Shown: positions 38,833 to 48,258, counted from the first letter of the stretch. The stretch is 64,000 nucleotides of DNA from a bacterium 1xD42-67 (GCA_003612335.1 RAYO01000004.1:1-64000), one strand, 5' to 3'. Notes: generated by a model not told the origin, from the sequence alone. Translations and numbers: made by a program.

Positions 38833-39786
38833 ATGAAGATCGCTATCATGGGCACTGGGACCATGGCATGCCTCTTCGGCTGCCGTATGATCCAGCAGGG
38901 ACACGAGGTCTGGCTGGTCAGCGGCTGGAAGGAGCAGGTGGAGAAGATCGCCGCCAACGGTCTGGTCCTCAGCGAGAACGACAAGGAGGATGTGGTCCTC
39001 CACCCCCATGTGACCCTGGACGCCGCCGACGCTGTGGCCGACGGCGTCTATCCCGAGCTGGTCATGATCTCCAGCAAGGGCTATCAGACCGCTTATACTA
39101 TGGGACGGGCCATGCCTCTGGTTGGACCGGAGAGCCGGGTCCTCACCCTTCAGAACGGCATGGGCAACGCCGAGACCATCGCCCAGTTCATCCCCCAGGA
39201 CCGGGTGTTCTTCGGGGCCGCCAGCGTAGCCGCCGACGCCCATGAGCTGGGCCACGTGAAGGACACCACCAACCGCAACCGCACCCCCCTGATCAGCATC
39301 ACTCCCCTCTCCCGCCGGGACGACCCCTTCTGCGCCACTCTGGGCGCCCTGTTCACCTCCATGGGCTACTCCACAGACGCCTCGGTAGCCGCGGAGAAGT
39401 TCGTCTGGAAGAAGCTGTGCCTCAACTCCTGCGGCAACGCCCTGGCCGGGATCACCCAGCTCTCCAACTATATCTACTCCAATGACCAGGACGCCTTCAT
39501 CCTCCTCAACCAGATCTGCGCCGAGTGCTGCGCCGTGGCCCAGGCCAAGGGCATCCCCCTGGACTACAACGAGACTCGGGCCTATGTCCACGCCACCTAC
39601 TACAATCAGCGCCACTATGTCTCCATGTGCCAGGACATCCACAACAAGCGGAAGACCGAGATCGACACCATCAACGGCACCATCGTTCGGGAAGGCCGCG
39701 CCCTGGGCATCCCCACCCCGGTCAACGAGACCATGCTCCACCTGGTCCGCATCATCACCAACCACTACGACGACCAGTGGAAGTGA
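38833..39786 (+). CDS. ketopantoate reductase (PanE/ApbA) family oxidoreductase
   Basis: 317 residues from ATG 38833 (TAGGAGTG upstream). An N-terminal Rossmann fold, MKIAIMGTGTMACLFGCRMI, is of the PanE type with Ala in place of the third Gly. LTLQNGMGNAETIAQFIPQD is the conserved QNG block. KFVWKKLCLNSCGNALAGIT carries the catalytic Lys and the two Asn of the C-terminal helical domain. It reduces a 2-oxo acid with NADPH; true ketopantoate reductase or a paralogue for another 2-oxo acid cannot be decided here. It lies next to, and convergent with, the hydroxy-acid region. Confidence 0.88.
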   Translation: MKIAIMGTGTMACLFGCRMIQQGHEVWLVSGWKEQVEKIAANGLVLSENDKEDVVLHPHVTLDAADAVADGVYPELVMISSKGYQTAYTMGRAMPLVGPESRVLTLQNGMGNAETIAQFIPQDRVFFGAASVAADAHELGHVKDTTNRNRTPLISITPLSRRDDPFCATLGALFTSMGYSTDASVAAEKFVWKKLCLNSCGNALAGITQLSNYIYSNDQDAFILLNQICAECCAVAQAKGIPLDYNETRAYVHATYYNQRHYVSMCQDIHNKRKTEIDTINGTIVREGRALGIPTPVNETMLHLVRIITNHYDDQWK

Positions 39787-39804
39787 CGTCCCCTCTCTTT
39801 CAAC

Positions 39805-39845
39805 AGACCGGCCGGCAGGCGCTGATAGCGCCTGCCGGCCGGTCT
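39805..39845. terminator. bidirectional hairpin, PanE-like / SDR
   Basis: Perfect 19-bp stem (39805-39823 / 39827-39845) around GAT between convergent genes. No long T run. Confidence 0.75.
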
Positions 39846-39864
39846 GTCCTAAGCAGGATCTCTG

Positions 39865-40644
39865 TCAGTTCTCATAGGAGTACAGGGGATTTTGGACGCA
39901 CAGCTTGGCGCCCGCCACCTCGATCTGGGTCCCACTGATATAGCTGGCGTTGTCCGAGGCCAGGAAGACCATCAGCTTGGCACAGTCCTCCGCCTTGCCG
40001 AAGCGCTGCATAGGGATGTCCCGCATGAGGCGGGGACCATTGAGCTCGATGTTCTTCGCGGAGATCTCTGTGGCCGTCATCCCAGGGACATAGGCGATCA
40101 CCCGGATCTGGTCTTTGGCCAGCTCAGCGGCGAAGGTCCGGGTCAGGGAGGACACTCCCGCCTTGCAGGCGCTGTAGGGGGCCCGGCCGGCGTTGGGGAT
40201 CACCGCCGAGAAGGAGGATGCGTTGAGGATCACCCCTCCCCCGCCCTGCTCCCGCATGTGCTCCGCCGCGATCTTCGACCCGGAGAACACCGAGACCAGA
40301 ATCGCGTCGGTCATGGCCCGGAACTCCTCCACGTCGTAGTCCATCAGGCTCTTGATGTGGTTGGAGCCGGCGTTGTTCACCCACACGTCGATTCGGCCGT
40401 AGGCCTCCGCCACCTCGTCGGCGAAGGCGGACAGGGCGTCGTAGTCCGTCACGTCCACAGAGCGGATCATCAGCTCATAGCCCAGGGCGTCGTACTCCGC
40501 CCTGGCCTGCTCCAGCTTCTCCATGCGGCGGCCGCACACCGCCACATGACAGCCCTCTTTGAGGAACTCTAGGGCGGCGGCCTTCCCGATCCCGGTGCCG
40601 CCTCCGGTGATGACTACGGTCTTGCCCGTCAGGCCCATTTCCAT
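39865..40644 (-). CDS. short-chain dehydrogenase/reductase
   Basis: 259 residues from ATG 40644; GTG 40653 and ATG 40638 are alternative starts. A classical SDR. Cofactor loop TGGGTGIG (about 15-22) is followed by VCGRRMEKLEQ, whose Arg suggests NADP(H) preference. NNAGSN is at about 90. The catalytic Ser is in ILNASSFSAVI, and Tyr/Lys are in PYSACKAGVSSL. YISGTQIEVAGAK is at the C-terminus. Probably oxidises or reduces a hydroxyl of the sugar acid or hydroxy acid handled by this region. Last gene of the reverse-strand run, 33 nt after the UxaA-family gene. Confidence 0.93.
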   Translation of the reverse strand: MEMGLTGKTVVITGGGTGIGKAAALEFLKEGCHVAVCGRRMEKLEQARAEYDALGYELMIRSVDVTDYDALSAFADEVAEAYGRIDVWVNNAGSNHIKSLMDYDVEEFRAMTDAILVSVFSGSKIAAEHMREQGGGGVILNASSFSAVIPNAGRAPYSACKAGVSSLTRTFAAELAKDQIRVIAYVPGMTATEISAKNIELNGPRLMRDIPMQRFGKAEDCAKLMVFLASDNASYISGTQIEVAGAKLCVQNPLYSYEN

Positions 40645-40677
40645 CCTTGGCACATCCTTTCTTTGATGGTCCGCCCG

Positions 40678-42198
40678 TCAGGCAAACACGCCGATGGGCC
40701 AGGGGGTGAACTCGCTCTCCCCCACGCCCAGCTCCTCGCTCTTGGTCCGCTTGCCGGAGGCCACCGCCAGGATCTCTTCAAAGATCTGCTCCCCCAGCTG
40801 CTCCAAGTCCTGCTCCCCGTCGATGACAGTACCGCAGTTGATGTCCATATCCCCCTCCATGTGCTGGTAGAGAGGGGTGTTGCTGGCCAGCTTGATCACC
40901 GGGACCATCACAGAACCAAAGCAGGAGCCCCGGCCGGTGGTGAAGCACAGCAGATTGGCCCCGCCGGCGATCTGTCCGGTGGAGGCGATGGGGTCGTAGC
41001 CCGGAGTGTCCATGAAGCAGACGCCGGGGGTGGTGACAGGATAGCCGTACTCATAGACCTCCACCAGGGGGGTGGTGCCGCTCTTCTTGACGCCCCCCAG
41101 AGACTTCTCCAGCACGTTGGTCAGGCCGCCCTTGTTGTTGCCCGGGGACACCTTTCCGTTGATCTGACAGTCCCGGCCCGCAGTATGCTCCAGCCACCAG
41201 TCCAGACGAGCCACCAGCTTCTTCCCCACCTCTTCCGAGACGGCACGGCGGGTCAGGATATGCTCCGCCCCAAAGATCTCAGTGGTCTCAGAATGGATGC
41301 AGCCGCCGCCGTTCTTCACCAAAATGTCCATAGCCTTGCCCAGGCCGGGATTGGCGGACAGACCGGAGAAACCGTCGGAGCCGCCGCACTCCAGCGCCAC
41401 CAGCAGGTGCTCGGCGGAGCAGGGCTCCCGTTCCACGTCGTTCACCAGAGGGAGCATCTCCTCCACCATCCGAATCCCCAGGTCGATGGAGGCCTTGGTG
41501 CCCCCCACCTCCTGGATGACCATCCGCTTAAAGTGCTCGTCCTCTGTCAGGCCCTGGGCCTCCATCAGCTTGTCGATGTTGTTGCGCTCACAGCCCAGGG
41601 CCACCAGGATCGAGGCCCCCATGTTGGGGTTGCGGATATAGCCGGCCAGGGTCCGCTGGAGCAGGGCCAGGGGCTCGCCGGACTGCTCCATGCCGCAGCC
41701 CAGCTCGGTGATGAAGGGGACCACCCCGTCCACATTGGGGTAACGCTCCAGATACTTGGCGTCGAAATGCTCGCTGATCTTCCGGGCCACGGTGGCGGCA
41801 CAGTTGCTGCACACCAGGATCCCGATATAGTTGCGGGTGGCCACCCGGCCGTCCTCCCGTCTGATCCCCAGGAAGGTGCGCCTCTGCTCCGGGGGGAGCA
41901 GATCCACCGGACGGCAGTCGGCGCCGTAGGCGTAGTCCACCCCCCTGGCGTCGAACTCGTCGTTGTGATTGTGGATCATCTCTCCCTGTTTGATGTCACA
42001 GGAGGCATATCCGATCACTGTGTCATATTTGCGGATCTCCTCCCCCTTCTTCAGGTCCCTGGCCGCGATCTTATAGCCGGCAGGGATATCCTCCAACAGG
42101 GAGAAGCCCTCCTCCTCCAGGAACAGCCCCTTTTCCAGGTCGTGGCGGGCGATGACCACATTGTCCTCCTTCTCCAGACGGATCACGGATCTTTTCAT
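40678..42198 (-). CDS. UxaA-family lyase (altronate/galactarate dehydratase type)
   Basis: 506 residues from ATG 42198 (GTGAGGTGA upstream), not the longer frame to 42222. An N-terminal SAF domain (about 10-80, RHDLEKGLFLEEEGFSLLED, then IPAGYKIAARDLKKGEEI) is fused to the UxaA/GarD catalytic part. That part has GRVATRNYIGILVCSNCAAT, VVPFITELGCGMEQSGEPLA, LVALECGGSDGFSGLSANPG, FMDTPGYDPIASTGQIAGGA and FTTGRGSCFGS. Family members dehydrate D-altronate or D-galactarate; split relatives (SuyAB) cleave (2R)-sulfolactate. Substrate is undetermined. It sits between the TRAP permease and an SDR. Confidence 0.92.
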   Translation of the reverse strand: MKRSVIRLEKEDNVVIARHDLEKGLFLEEEGFSLLEDIPAGYKIAARDLKKGEEIRKYDTVIGYASCDIKQGEMIHNHNDEFDARGVDYAYGADCRPVDLLPPEQRRTFLGIRREDGRVATRNYIGILVCSNCAATVARKISEHFDAKYLERYPNVDGVVPFITELGCGMEQSGEPLALLQRTLAGYIRNPNMGASILVALGCERNNIDKLMEAQGLTEDEHFKRMVIQEVGGTKASIDLGIRMVEEMLPLVNDVEREPCSAEHLLVALECGGSDGFSGLSANPGLGKAMDILVKNGGGCIHSETTEIFGAEHILTRRAVSEEVGKKLVARLDWWLEHTAGRDCQINGKVSPGNNKGGLTNVLEKSLGGVKKSGTTPLVEVYEYGYPVTTPGVCFMDTPGYDPIASTGQIAGGANLLCFTTGRGSCFGSVMVPVIKLASNTPLYQHMEGDMDINCGTVIDGEQDLEQLGEQIFEEILAVASGKRTKSEELGVGESEFTPWPIGVFA

Positions 42199-42223
42199 AA
42201 CCTTCACCTCACAAATGATCAAG

Positions 42224-42258
42224 AGCTCCGCCGAGCACAGAGCCGGTCCGGCGGAGCT
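42224..42258 (-). other. hairpin between TRAP permease and UxaA-family genes
   Basis: AGCTCCGCC / GGCGGAGCT arms with a 17-nt loop and no T run. Probably an mRNA stability or processing site within the operon. Confidence 0.45.
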
Positions 42259-42273
42259 TGAGAGACTTATAGC

Positions 42274-44268
42274 TTACGCAGTGCTCTTCTTCATGCGCAG
42301 CCGCTCCAGGACCAGCACCCCGGCCAGCAGGACGATGCCCACCGCATCGGTGACAGTACCGGAGACGATCAGGCAGATGGCGGCCACCAGCAGAGCGATC
42401 CGTTCATAGAACTTCAGCGAGGTCTTGAGGTAGCCGATCATGGCGCCGCCCAAGCAGTAGCAGCCTACACAGGCGGTGACGAAGGCCCAGCCGATGGTGA
42501 TCGGTGTGCCCTTCAGCATCATCAGCTCCGGAGAGTAGACGAAGATGAAGGGGATCACGAAGGCCAGCAGGCCGATCCGCACCGCTGTCCAGCCCACCTT
42601 GTTGGGGCTGGCCCCTGCGATCCCCGCGCCGGCATAAGAGGCCAGAGCCACAGGGGGAGTGATGGCGGACAGAGCGGCATAGTACAGCACGAACAGATGG
42701 GCAGCGGCCTTGGGCACGTCCAGAGAGGTCATAGCCCCAGTGGCCACGGTGGCCGCCACGATATAGGCGGCGGATGTGGGCATGCCCATGCCCAGGATGA
42801 CGCAGGCGATCATGGTGAGCAGCATGGTAAGGAACAGGCTCCCGCCGGAGGCCTTGATGATGATGTTGGCCAGCTGGAGGCCGATGCCCGTCATATTGAC
42901 GATGCCCACGATCATACCGCAGACGGCGGTAGCGATGGCCACGCTCATGCCCTGCTTGGCACCGTTCTCCAGGGCCTTGACCAAGCTCTTGGGGTCCAGG
43001 CGGGTGTTCTTCTTCAGGGAGCTGACCACCACCAGGGCCACGATGCTCAGGAAGCAGGCGTAAGAGGCGCTGTAGTTCATCATCAGCAGGGCGATCAGCA
43101 GGACCACGGGGATCAGCATGTGGCCGCGCAGCTTCAGCTCCACCATGATCTTGGGCAGCTGGTCCTTGGGGTAGCCCTTCAGACCGGTGCGCTTGGCCTC
43201 CAGGTCCACGTTGATCCACAGGGCCACATAGTACAGCACCGCAGGGATGATGGCATAGATGATGATGGTACGATAGGACACGCCCAGATACTCCGCCATG
43301 ATGAAAGCCGCGGCCCCCATGACAGGCGGCATGATCTGTCCGCCGGTGGAGGCGACGGATTCCACCGCCCCAGCGAAGTGGTTCTGATAGCCCAGCTTCT
43401 TCATCAGAGGGATGGTGAAAGCGCCGGTGGTCACCACGTTGGCAGCGGCAGATCCGTTGATCATCCCCAGGAAACCGGAGGCCACGATGGACACCTTGGC
43501 AGGCCCGCCATCCCGGTCGCCGGCGATGGCCATCGCGATATTGGTGAACAGCTCGCTCAGGCCCGTCTCACTGAGGAAGGCGCCGAAGAGAACGAAGAGG
43601 AAGATCGTCGAACAGGACACGCCCAAGGGGATCCCGTAGATGCCCTCAGAGGAGGTGACCATCTGCTTCAGCAGCCGAGTGAAGCCGAAGCCCCTGTGAT
43701 GTAGGATCCCGGGCAGAGATGCGCCGAAATAGGCATACAGCAGGAACAGGATCGGCAGCGCGCACATGATCGCGCCCAAGCTGCGCCGGCCGGCCAGCAG
43801 GGTCAGCAGGACGATGATGATGCACACGATGAAGTCTGTCTGATTCAGCACGTTCCCGCTGGCCGCCAGAGGATCGATCCGGCCATAGAGATAGATGTTG
43901 CAGCCCAGGGCCAGTACTGCACACAGCAGATTCCAGGGAACGAAATTGATCAGACGGCCATCCTTGCGCTTATAGATGGGTACATTGAGGAAGATCAATG
44001 CTGTCACGAAGCCAAGGTGGATGGCCCGGGCCTTGGCAGAGGGCACCGTGCCCCAGGGACTGGCCAAGTAGAGCTGATATATCGACAGGATGAGGGCCAC
44101 CACTGTGACGATCCGGGCCATGATGCCCTTGTTCTCTGTCAGTACAGATTCCGAATCGTACTTTTTCAGGTTCTCTTCCACATCGAGCATCTCGATCTCG
44201 TTCAAGACGCCCCTATTCTCTTCAGAACTGACTTGGACCGACTCCTTTTTCTCCTTATTCTCGCTCAT
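42274..44268 (-). CDS. TAXI-type TRAP transporter fused permease
   Basis: 664 residues from ATG 44268 (MSENKEKKES; AAAGGAGA 7 nt upstream). A charged N-terminal 50 residues are followed by about 16-18 hydrophobic spans. The small DctQ-like part is fused before the large DctM part, as in TAXI systems. DctM signatures include LFVLFGAFLSETGLSELFTN, GFLGMINGSAAANVVTTGAF, ESVASTGGQIMPPVMGAAAF and LGMGMPTSAAYIVAATVATG. The C-terminus extends into a DUF3394-like region. It imports its substrate with Na+ or H+, receiving it from the binding protein encoded just upstream. Confidence 0.95.
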   Translation of the reverse strand: MSENKEKKESVQVSSEENRGVLNEIEMLDVEENLKKYDSESVLTENKGIMARIVTVVALILSIYQLYLASPWGTVPSAKARAIHLGFVTALIFLNVPIYKRKDGRLINFVPWNLLCAVLALGCNIYLYGRIDPLAASGNVLNQTDFIVCIIIVLLTLLAGRRSLGAIMCALPILFLLYAYFGASLPGILHHRGFGFTRLLKQMVTSSEGIYGIPLGVSCSTIFLFVLFGAFLSETGLSELFTNIAMAIAGDRDGGPAKVSIVASGFLGMINGSAAANVVTTGAFTIPLMKKLGYQNHFAGAVESVASTGGQIMPPVMGAAAFIMAEYLGVSYRTIIIYAIIPAVLYYVALWINVDLEAKRTGLKGYPKDQLPKIMVELKLRGHMLIPVVLLIALLMMNYSASYACFLSIVALVVVSSLKKNTRLDPKSLVKALENGAKQGMSVAIATAVCGMIVGIVNMTGIGLQLANIIIKASGGSLFLTMLLTMIACVILGMGMPTSAAYIVAATVATGAMTSLDVPKAAAHLFVLYYAALSAITPPVALASYAGAGIAGASPNKVGWTAVRIGLLAFVIPFIFVYSPELMMLKGTPITIGWAFVTACVGCYCLGGAMIGYLKTSLKFYERIALLVAAICLIVSGTVTDAVGIVLLAGVLVLERLRMKKSTA

Positions 44269-44393
44269 CAAAGGTCTCCTTTCCAGGTCGATGTAGGCAT
44301 ACAGATAGGCGGATGGATCGGACTCGTGCCCCTCCATCCGCCCATGGAAGCAAGCGTTATGCTGTTATGATACGGTCTTCGGCTCCGCCGCTG

Positions 44394-45434
44394 TCAAAGT
44401 ACGCCCTTCTCCTTGAAGTACTTCTCAGCGCCGGGATGCAGGGGGGCGGTCATACCATTGGTCACGTTCTCCAAAGCGATATTGCCCTCACAGATGCTGT
44501 GCATCTCATAGACCTTATCCAGATTCTCATAGATGCACTTGACGAACTGATAGACCACTTCCTCTTCCAGGTCGCTCCGGCAGAAGATATAGTTGGCCAC
44601 AGCAAAGGTCTTGATCTCCTCGTCCTGGTTGGCATAGGTGCCGGCAGGGATGGTGTACTTGTAATAAGCGTCGCTCAGGGCACAGATGGCATCCAGCTGC
44701 TCGTCCGTAAAGGAGATCAGGTGATAGTCGCCGGTGGAATACAGCTCGGTGACAGAGGCAGCACCGATGGCAGCGATCAGGTTGGCGCCGTCAGCCTGGT
44801 TGTTCTTCAGCAGCTCCACGGACTGGGACTCAGAGGTATACTCCATCCGAGCGTCGTCATAGGTCATCCCGCAGGCGGCGAACATGTCCCGGGTGTTCAG
44901 CTCGGTCGCGGAACCGGAAGCACCGGCACAGAAGCTCTTGCCCTTCAGATCGGTGAAATCCTTCACACCGGACTTGTTGGACACCGCGATCTGCATCACG
45001 TTGGGATATACATAGGTCACGGAGGAGATATTGTCGAAGGTCTCCCCCTCGAAGGCGCCGGTACCTTCGATAGCGGTCTTCACCACGCCCGCCTGGCCAA
45101 AGGCGAAGTCGGTCTCGCCAGACTCCATCAGGCGGATGTTCTCAGGGGTGCCGCCGGTGGACTGGGCAGAAGCCCGGAACCACTCAGGCATGGTGTCGTT
45201 CATCAGCTGGCACAGGCCATTGGCGATCAGGAAGTAGGTGCCGCCGCTGGTCGCGCCGCAGATCTGGACGGTGTAGGGGGAACTGGGAGCCCCAGATCCT
45301 CCGCCGTTGGAGCCGCCCTGAGAGCTGCCGCCGCCCTGGCTGCCCTGCTGCTGGCCGCCCTTGTCGCCGCCGCAGGCGGCCAGACCCATGACCATCGCGA
45401 TGGCCAGGGCGAGTGCCAAGATCTTCTTTTTCAT
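44394..45434 (-). CDS. TAXI-family TRAP substrate-binding lipoprotein
   Basis: 346 residues. The lipobox MGLAAC (Cys21) follows the signal MKKKILALALAIAMV. A Gly/Ser/Gln-rich tether (GGDKGGQQQGSQ...) joins the periplasmic-binding-like domain. Family blocks are VQICGATSGGTYFLIANGLC, STGGTPENIRLMESGETDFA, VYPNVMQIAVSNKSGVKDFT, GKSFCAGASGSATELNTRDM and a C-terminal LHPGAEKYFKEKGVL. It delivers substrate to the fused permease 125 bp downstream. Characterised TAXI proteins bind dicarboxylates such as glutamate or 2-oxoglutarate; the ligand here is unknown. Confidence 0.95.
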   Translation of the reverse strand: MKKKILALALAIAMVMGLAACGGDKGGQQQGSQGGGSSQGGSNGGGSGAPSSPYTVQICGATSGGTYFLIANGLCQLMNDTMPEWFRASAQSTGGTPENIRLMESGETDFAFGQAGVVKTAIEGTGAFEGETFDNISSVTYVYPNVMQIAVSNKSGVKDFTDLKGKSFCAGASGSATELNTRDMFAACGMTYDDARMEYTSESQSVELLKNNQADGANLIAAIGAASVTELYSTGDYHLISFTDEQLDAICALSDAYYKYTIPAGTYANQDEEIKTFAVANYIFCRSDLEEEVVYQFVKCIYENLDKVYEMHSICEGNIALENVTNGMTAPLHPGAEKYFKEKGVL

Positions 45435-45501
45435 GTTATCCTCGTCCTCTCTAAAAATATAAATAGCGGAGATTCCTCCGGCTATCCCGGTGGGATGGCC
45501 A

Positions 45502-45519
45502 GGCGGTCTTAGGACCGCC
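45502..45519 (-). other. small hairpin between LarA-like and TAXI genes
   Basis: GGCGGTC / GACCGCC with TTAG loop. Short; may adjust relative expression of the binding protein. Confidence 0.4.
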
Positions 45520-45535
45520 CGGACCAGGGGAAAAC

Positions 45536-46825
45536 CTACTGATTCGCCTGCTTGAACAGCAGCAGATCCCCATTCTCATCGAAAGGCATGGGCATGAAGT
45601 CGCCCTCTACCTCGATCATGCTTTTCAGGTGGTCCGGCACCAAGTCCAGCGCCGCCTGAGACATGTACACCTCCCCCATCTCGTGGGTAGAGATACCGAT
45701 GACCACACTGGCCTTTTTGCGGTCCGGCTTGCCGGAAAACTTCACCGCCGCCTGGATCACCTGTTTGTCAGTGTCCAGGATCATGGGCATCTTGCCGCTG
45801 TTGATCGCGGTGGAGGTCAGGCAGTTCACATAGCCCAGCTCCACGTTCATCTTATCGAAGAACCGGCGGGAGGCGATGTCCGCCTGTCCCATGCCGTTGG
45901 CGTTGTGGTCCGAGGCATCGGTGAGGTCCAGCACACACAGGCACCGGAAGTTGGGCCCGCCGCTGACGAAGGGGACATTGTACCGGCCGATCAGGTTGCT
46001 GTCCAGGCCGGAGCCGGACACGTCCTTGCCCATCTCCATCATCACCAGCACGTCGGACTCGTCCACTGCGAAGCGAGGCATCAGGGCATTGGCTCTCTTC
46101 AGGATCTCAGGCTCCTGCTCCATGATCTCGTCCTGCTTCAGGACGAAGACCTCGGACAGGTGGCCAAAAGCGTCCTCGATGGAGGCGATCCCACAGACGA
46201 TGTTCAGGGTGGACAGTGTGACCTTCCCCACCGAGATGATGTTCTGGGCCATGTTCTCAAAGCCCAGGATGTGGGTCATCTCCGCCCCCTTCTGCTTCGC
46301 CAGACCGATGGCGGTCATCTTGGTCAGACCGCTCTCGATGGCTCCCCGGAAGGCTGTATGACACTTCACCCGGTTGAGCAGGATGATCCCATCGCACTCA
46401 TAGGCGTTCTTGTCTACGTACACCGGCAGGCCCCGGTCGCTGGTCCCGATCTGCACCACCTCCATGGAGGAGAGGATGGGCGCGTCCATGGCCTCCTCGG
46501 TGATGCCGTTGTGGTGCAGGACCTCCCGCTGACCTTCGGCGGTGGCGCCGCCGTGGCTGCCCATAGCGGGGATCAGGACGGGCTGGCCCCCCCGGGACCT
46601 GACGAAATCACAGGCTGTGCGGATCAGCAGGGGGTATTTGTCCACCCCCCGGCTCCCGCAGGTGATCGCGATCCGCTGGCCGGGCTGGATGTCCAGTCCC
46701 CTCTCCTCCAGCTTCGCCATCAGCACCTCCCGGACGTTCTCCAGCTCCCGGTGCTCGAACTTCTGCCTGACCTTGACGATATCAGGCAGTTCTATCGGGT
46801 CTAATATCTGAGAAATCTGTGACAT
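45536..46825 (-). CDS. LarA-like hydroxy-acid racemase/epimerase family protein
   Basis: 429 residues of the DUF2088/lactate racemase superfamily. The N-terminal domain has RIAITCGSRGVDKYPLLIRT and PAMGSHGGATAEGQ with His91. VKCHTAFRGAIESGLTKMTA carries His156 and Lys169. These would correspond to LarA's first His, second His and the Lys that binds the nickel-pincer cofactor; the alignment is by eye. LarA relatives racemise or epimerise 2-hydroxy acids (lactate, malate, 2-hydroxyglutarate, gluconate C2). The cofactor genes larB, larC and larE are not in this window. It starts a transcript (promoter 46956-46983) continuing into the TRAP genes. Confidence 0.85.
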   Translation of the reverse strand: MSQISQILDPIELPDIVKVRQKFEHRELENVREVLMAKLEERGLDIQPGQRIAITCGSRGVDKYPLLIRTACDFVRSRGGQPVLIPAMGSHGGATAEGQREVLHHNGITEEAMDAPILSSMEVVQIGTSDRGLPVYVDKNAYECDGIILLNRVKCHTAFRGAIESGLTKMTAIGLAKQKGAEMTHILGFENMAQNIISVGKVTLSTLNIVCGIASIEDAFGHLSEVFVLKQDEIMEQEPEILKRANALMPRFAVDESDVLVMMEMGKDVSGSGLDSNLIGRYNVPFVSGGPNFRCLCVLDLTDASDHNANGMGQADIASRRFFDKMNVELGYVNCLTSTAINSGKMPMILDTDKQVIQAAVKFSGKPDRKKASVVIGISTHEMGEVYMSQAALDLVPDHLKSMIEVEGDFMPMPFDENGDLLLFKQANQ

Positions 46826-46955
46826 ATCTCGTTACCTCTGCTGTTCGATCTTGGAAAAGGCTCTCCTCAGGATTTTCAGAGATCCTGTCTTAGGATCGGG
46901 AATCTACCGGAGCAATGACCAATAACGGCTCCGATTCCCGCCCCATTATGGTAAT

Positions 46956-46983
46956 ATCATACCAAAAATCCCGCGGCTGTCAT
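46956..46983 (-). promoter_or_regulatory. sigma-A promoter of the larA-like/TRAP/uxaA run
   Basis: Leftward: -35 ATGACA (46983-46978), 16-bp spacer, -10 TATGAT (46961-46956), about 130 bp before ATG 46825. Confidence 0.65.
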
Positions 46984-47017
46984 CAGCCATATGGCCTGAG
47001 TTTCCTTCAAATAATAT

Positions 47018-47035
47018 GCAAATCATACGATTTGC
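47018..47035 (-). promoter_or_regulatory. candidate operator upstream of larA-like promoter
   Basis: Perfect 7-4-7 palindrome GCAAATC-ATAC-GATTTGC, 35 bp upstream of the -35 box, in an AT-rich gap between two operon segments. The spacing suits an activator such as the AraC-type regulator encoded at 49334-50143. No T run, so not an obvious terminator. Confidence 0.45.
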
Positions 47036-47095
47036 GACAAGCTCTTCCAGCCCATCCCATCCGGTCTGGAACTGCCGGAACGAGCCGCTCCTGCC

Positions 47096-48136
47096 TCAGA
47101 ACGGACAGGGCACGCCGAAGGTCTGGGACATCTCTCGGAACTCGCCCAATACCGCCTCCGACAGGTCGATCCCGTCCCGCAGAGCCTCCTCTGTCTTTCG
47201 GACCTCGATCTCGCCGGGGATCATCACCCCTGGGGAACCAGCGGCGGGACGGCAGGCCTTCAGCACAGCGAACATCCCGTCCACCCGGGCCTTGAAGTCC
47301 TCCACCGGGCAGAATCTGCTGATGTCGATGCAGCCCATGAACTGCCCGATATTGGTGAATTGGTCCCGGCACTCGAAGGGACGGGGGATCTTACCGTCCA
47401 TATCCGCACCGCTGAGGGCGAAGGACAGCAGGGAGCCGATCAGTTCCATGGCGTAGCCCTTGTGGGCACCAAAGGGCATCAGCACCCCCACGTTGGCCTC
47501 GAAGGGGTCAGTAGTGGGCCTGCCCTCCTTGTCCAAAGCCCAGCCCTCAGGGATGGACTGCCCTTCCTTCATGGCCAGATGGATCCGGCCTTTGGCCACC
47601 ACGCTGGTCGCGATGTCCATCACCAGAGGGGGATACTTGCCGGCGGGGATCGCCACCGAGATAGGGTTGGTCCCCAGACAGGGGTCCGCTCCCCCGAAGG
47701 GGGCCACCAGCGCCGGAGCGTTGGCAAAGCTGAAGGCGATCATGTCCTCCTCCAGGGCCATCATGGGGTAGTAGGCCCCCAGGCCATAGTGACAGGCGTT
47801 GTGGATCGAGGCGAAGCAGGCGCCGGAGATCTTGGCCTGCTCCATACACTTTTTCATCGCCTTGGGCGCCACCACCATTCCCACACCGTATTTCGCGTCC
47901 ACCACATAGGAGGTGGGCGAAGTCAGGTCGAACTCCGCATCCGCCCCTGGGGTGGATGTCCCCTTCACCATACGGTCGCAGTAGTCCCGCATATGGGTGA
48001 CGCCGTGGGTGCGCTGGCCCCGCAGGTCCGCCGCCAGCAGCACATCGACACACACCTTGGCGTCCTCAGGGCTCAGCCCCGCTTTGATCCACACCTCCTC
48101 ACAGTAGCTGCGGATCTGTTCTACCGGATATCTCAT
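47096..48136 (-). CDS. Ldh2 (malate/L-lactate dehydrogenase) family, copy B
   Basis: 346 residues. NAD(P)-dependent 2-hydroxy-acid dehydrogenase of the malate/L-lactate/ureidoglycolate/sulfolactate family, distinct from classical LDH/MDH. Signatures: ADLRGQRTHGVTHM (catalytic His region), SIHNACHYGLGAYYPMMA, APFGGADPCLGTNPISVAIP, PLVMDIATSVVAKGRI and GAHKGYAMELIGSLLSFALSG. It is closely similar along its whole length to the gene just upstream (48259-49302), so a tandem duplication. It ends 60 bp upstream of a palindrome and then the larA-like promoter. Substrate not determinable. Confidence 0.94.
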   Translation of the reverse strand: MRYPVEQIRSYCEEVWIKAGLSPEDAKVCVDVLLAADLRGQRTHGVTHMRDYCDRMVKGTSTPGADAEFDLTSPTSYVVDAKYGVGMVVAPKAMKKCMEQAKISGACFASIHNACHYGLGAYYPMMALEEDMIAFSFANAPALVAPFGGADPCLGTNPISVAIPAGKYPPLVMDIATSVVAKGRIHLAMKEGQSIPEGWALDKEGRPTTDPFEANVGVLMPFGAHKGYAMELIGSLLSFALSGADMDGKIPRPFECRDQFTNIGQFMGCIDISRFCPVEDFKARVDGMFAVLKACRPAAGSPGVMIPGEIEVRKTEEALRDGIDLSEAVLGEFREMSQTFGVPCPF

Positions 48137-48190
48137 GCGTCTCCACCTTTCATCGTCGTATATCCTATAAGATATTTGCCGCCCACCAAG

Positions 48191-48218
48191 GGTCCCACCC
48201 TCCGAAGAGGGTGGGACC
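48191..48218 (-). other. strong hairpin between Ldh2 copies
   Basis: GGTCCCACCCTC / GAGGGTGGGACC, 12 bp perfect with CGAA-type tetraloop, no T run in either direction. A stable mRNA element or weak terminator. Confidence 0.55.
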
Positions 48219-48258
48219 GGTGTCCAGCGGCTCTGAGGCTCCTCACAGGCCGTCTGTC

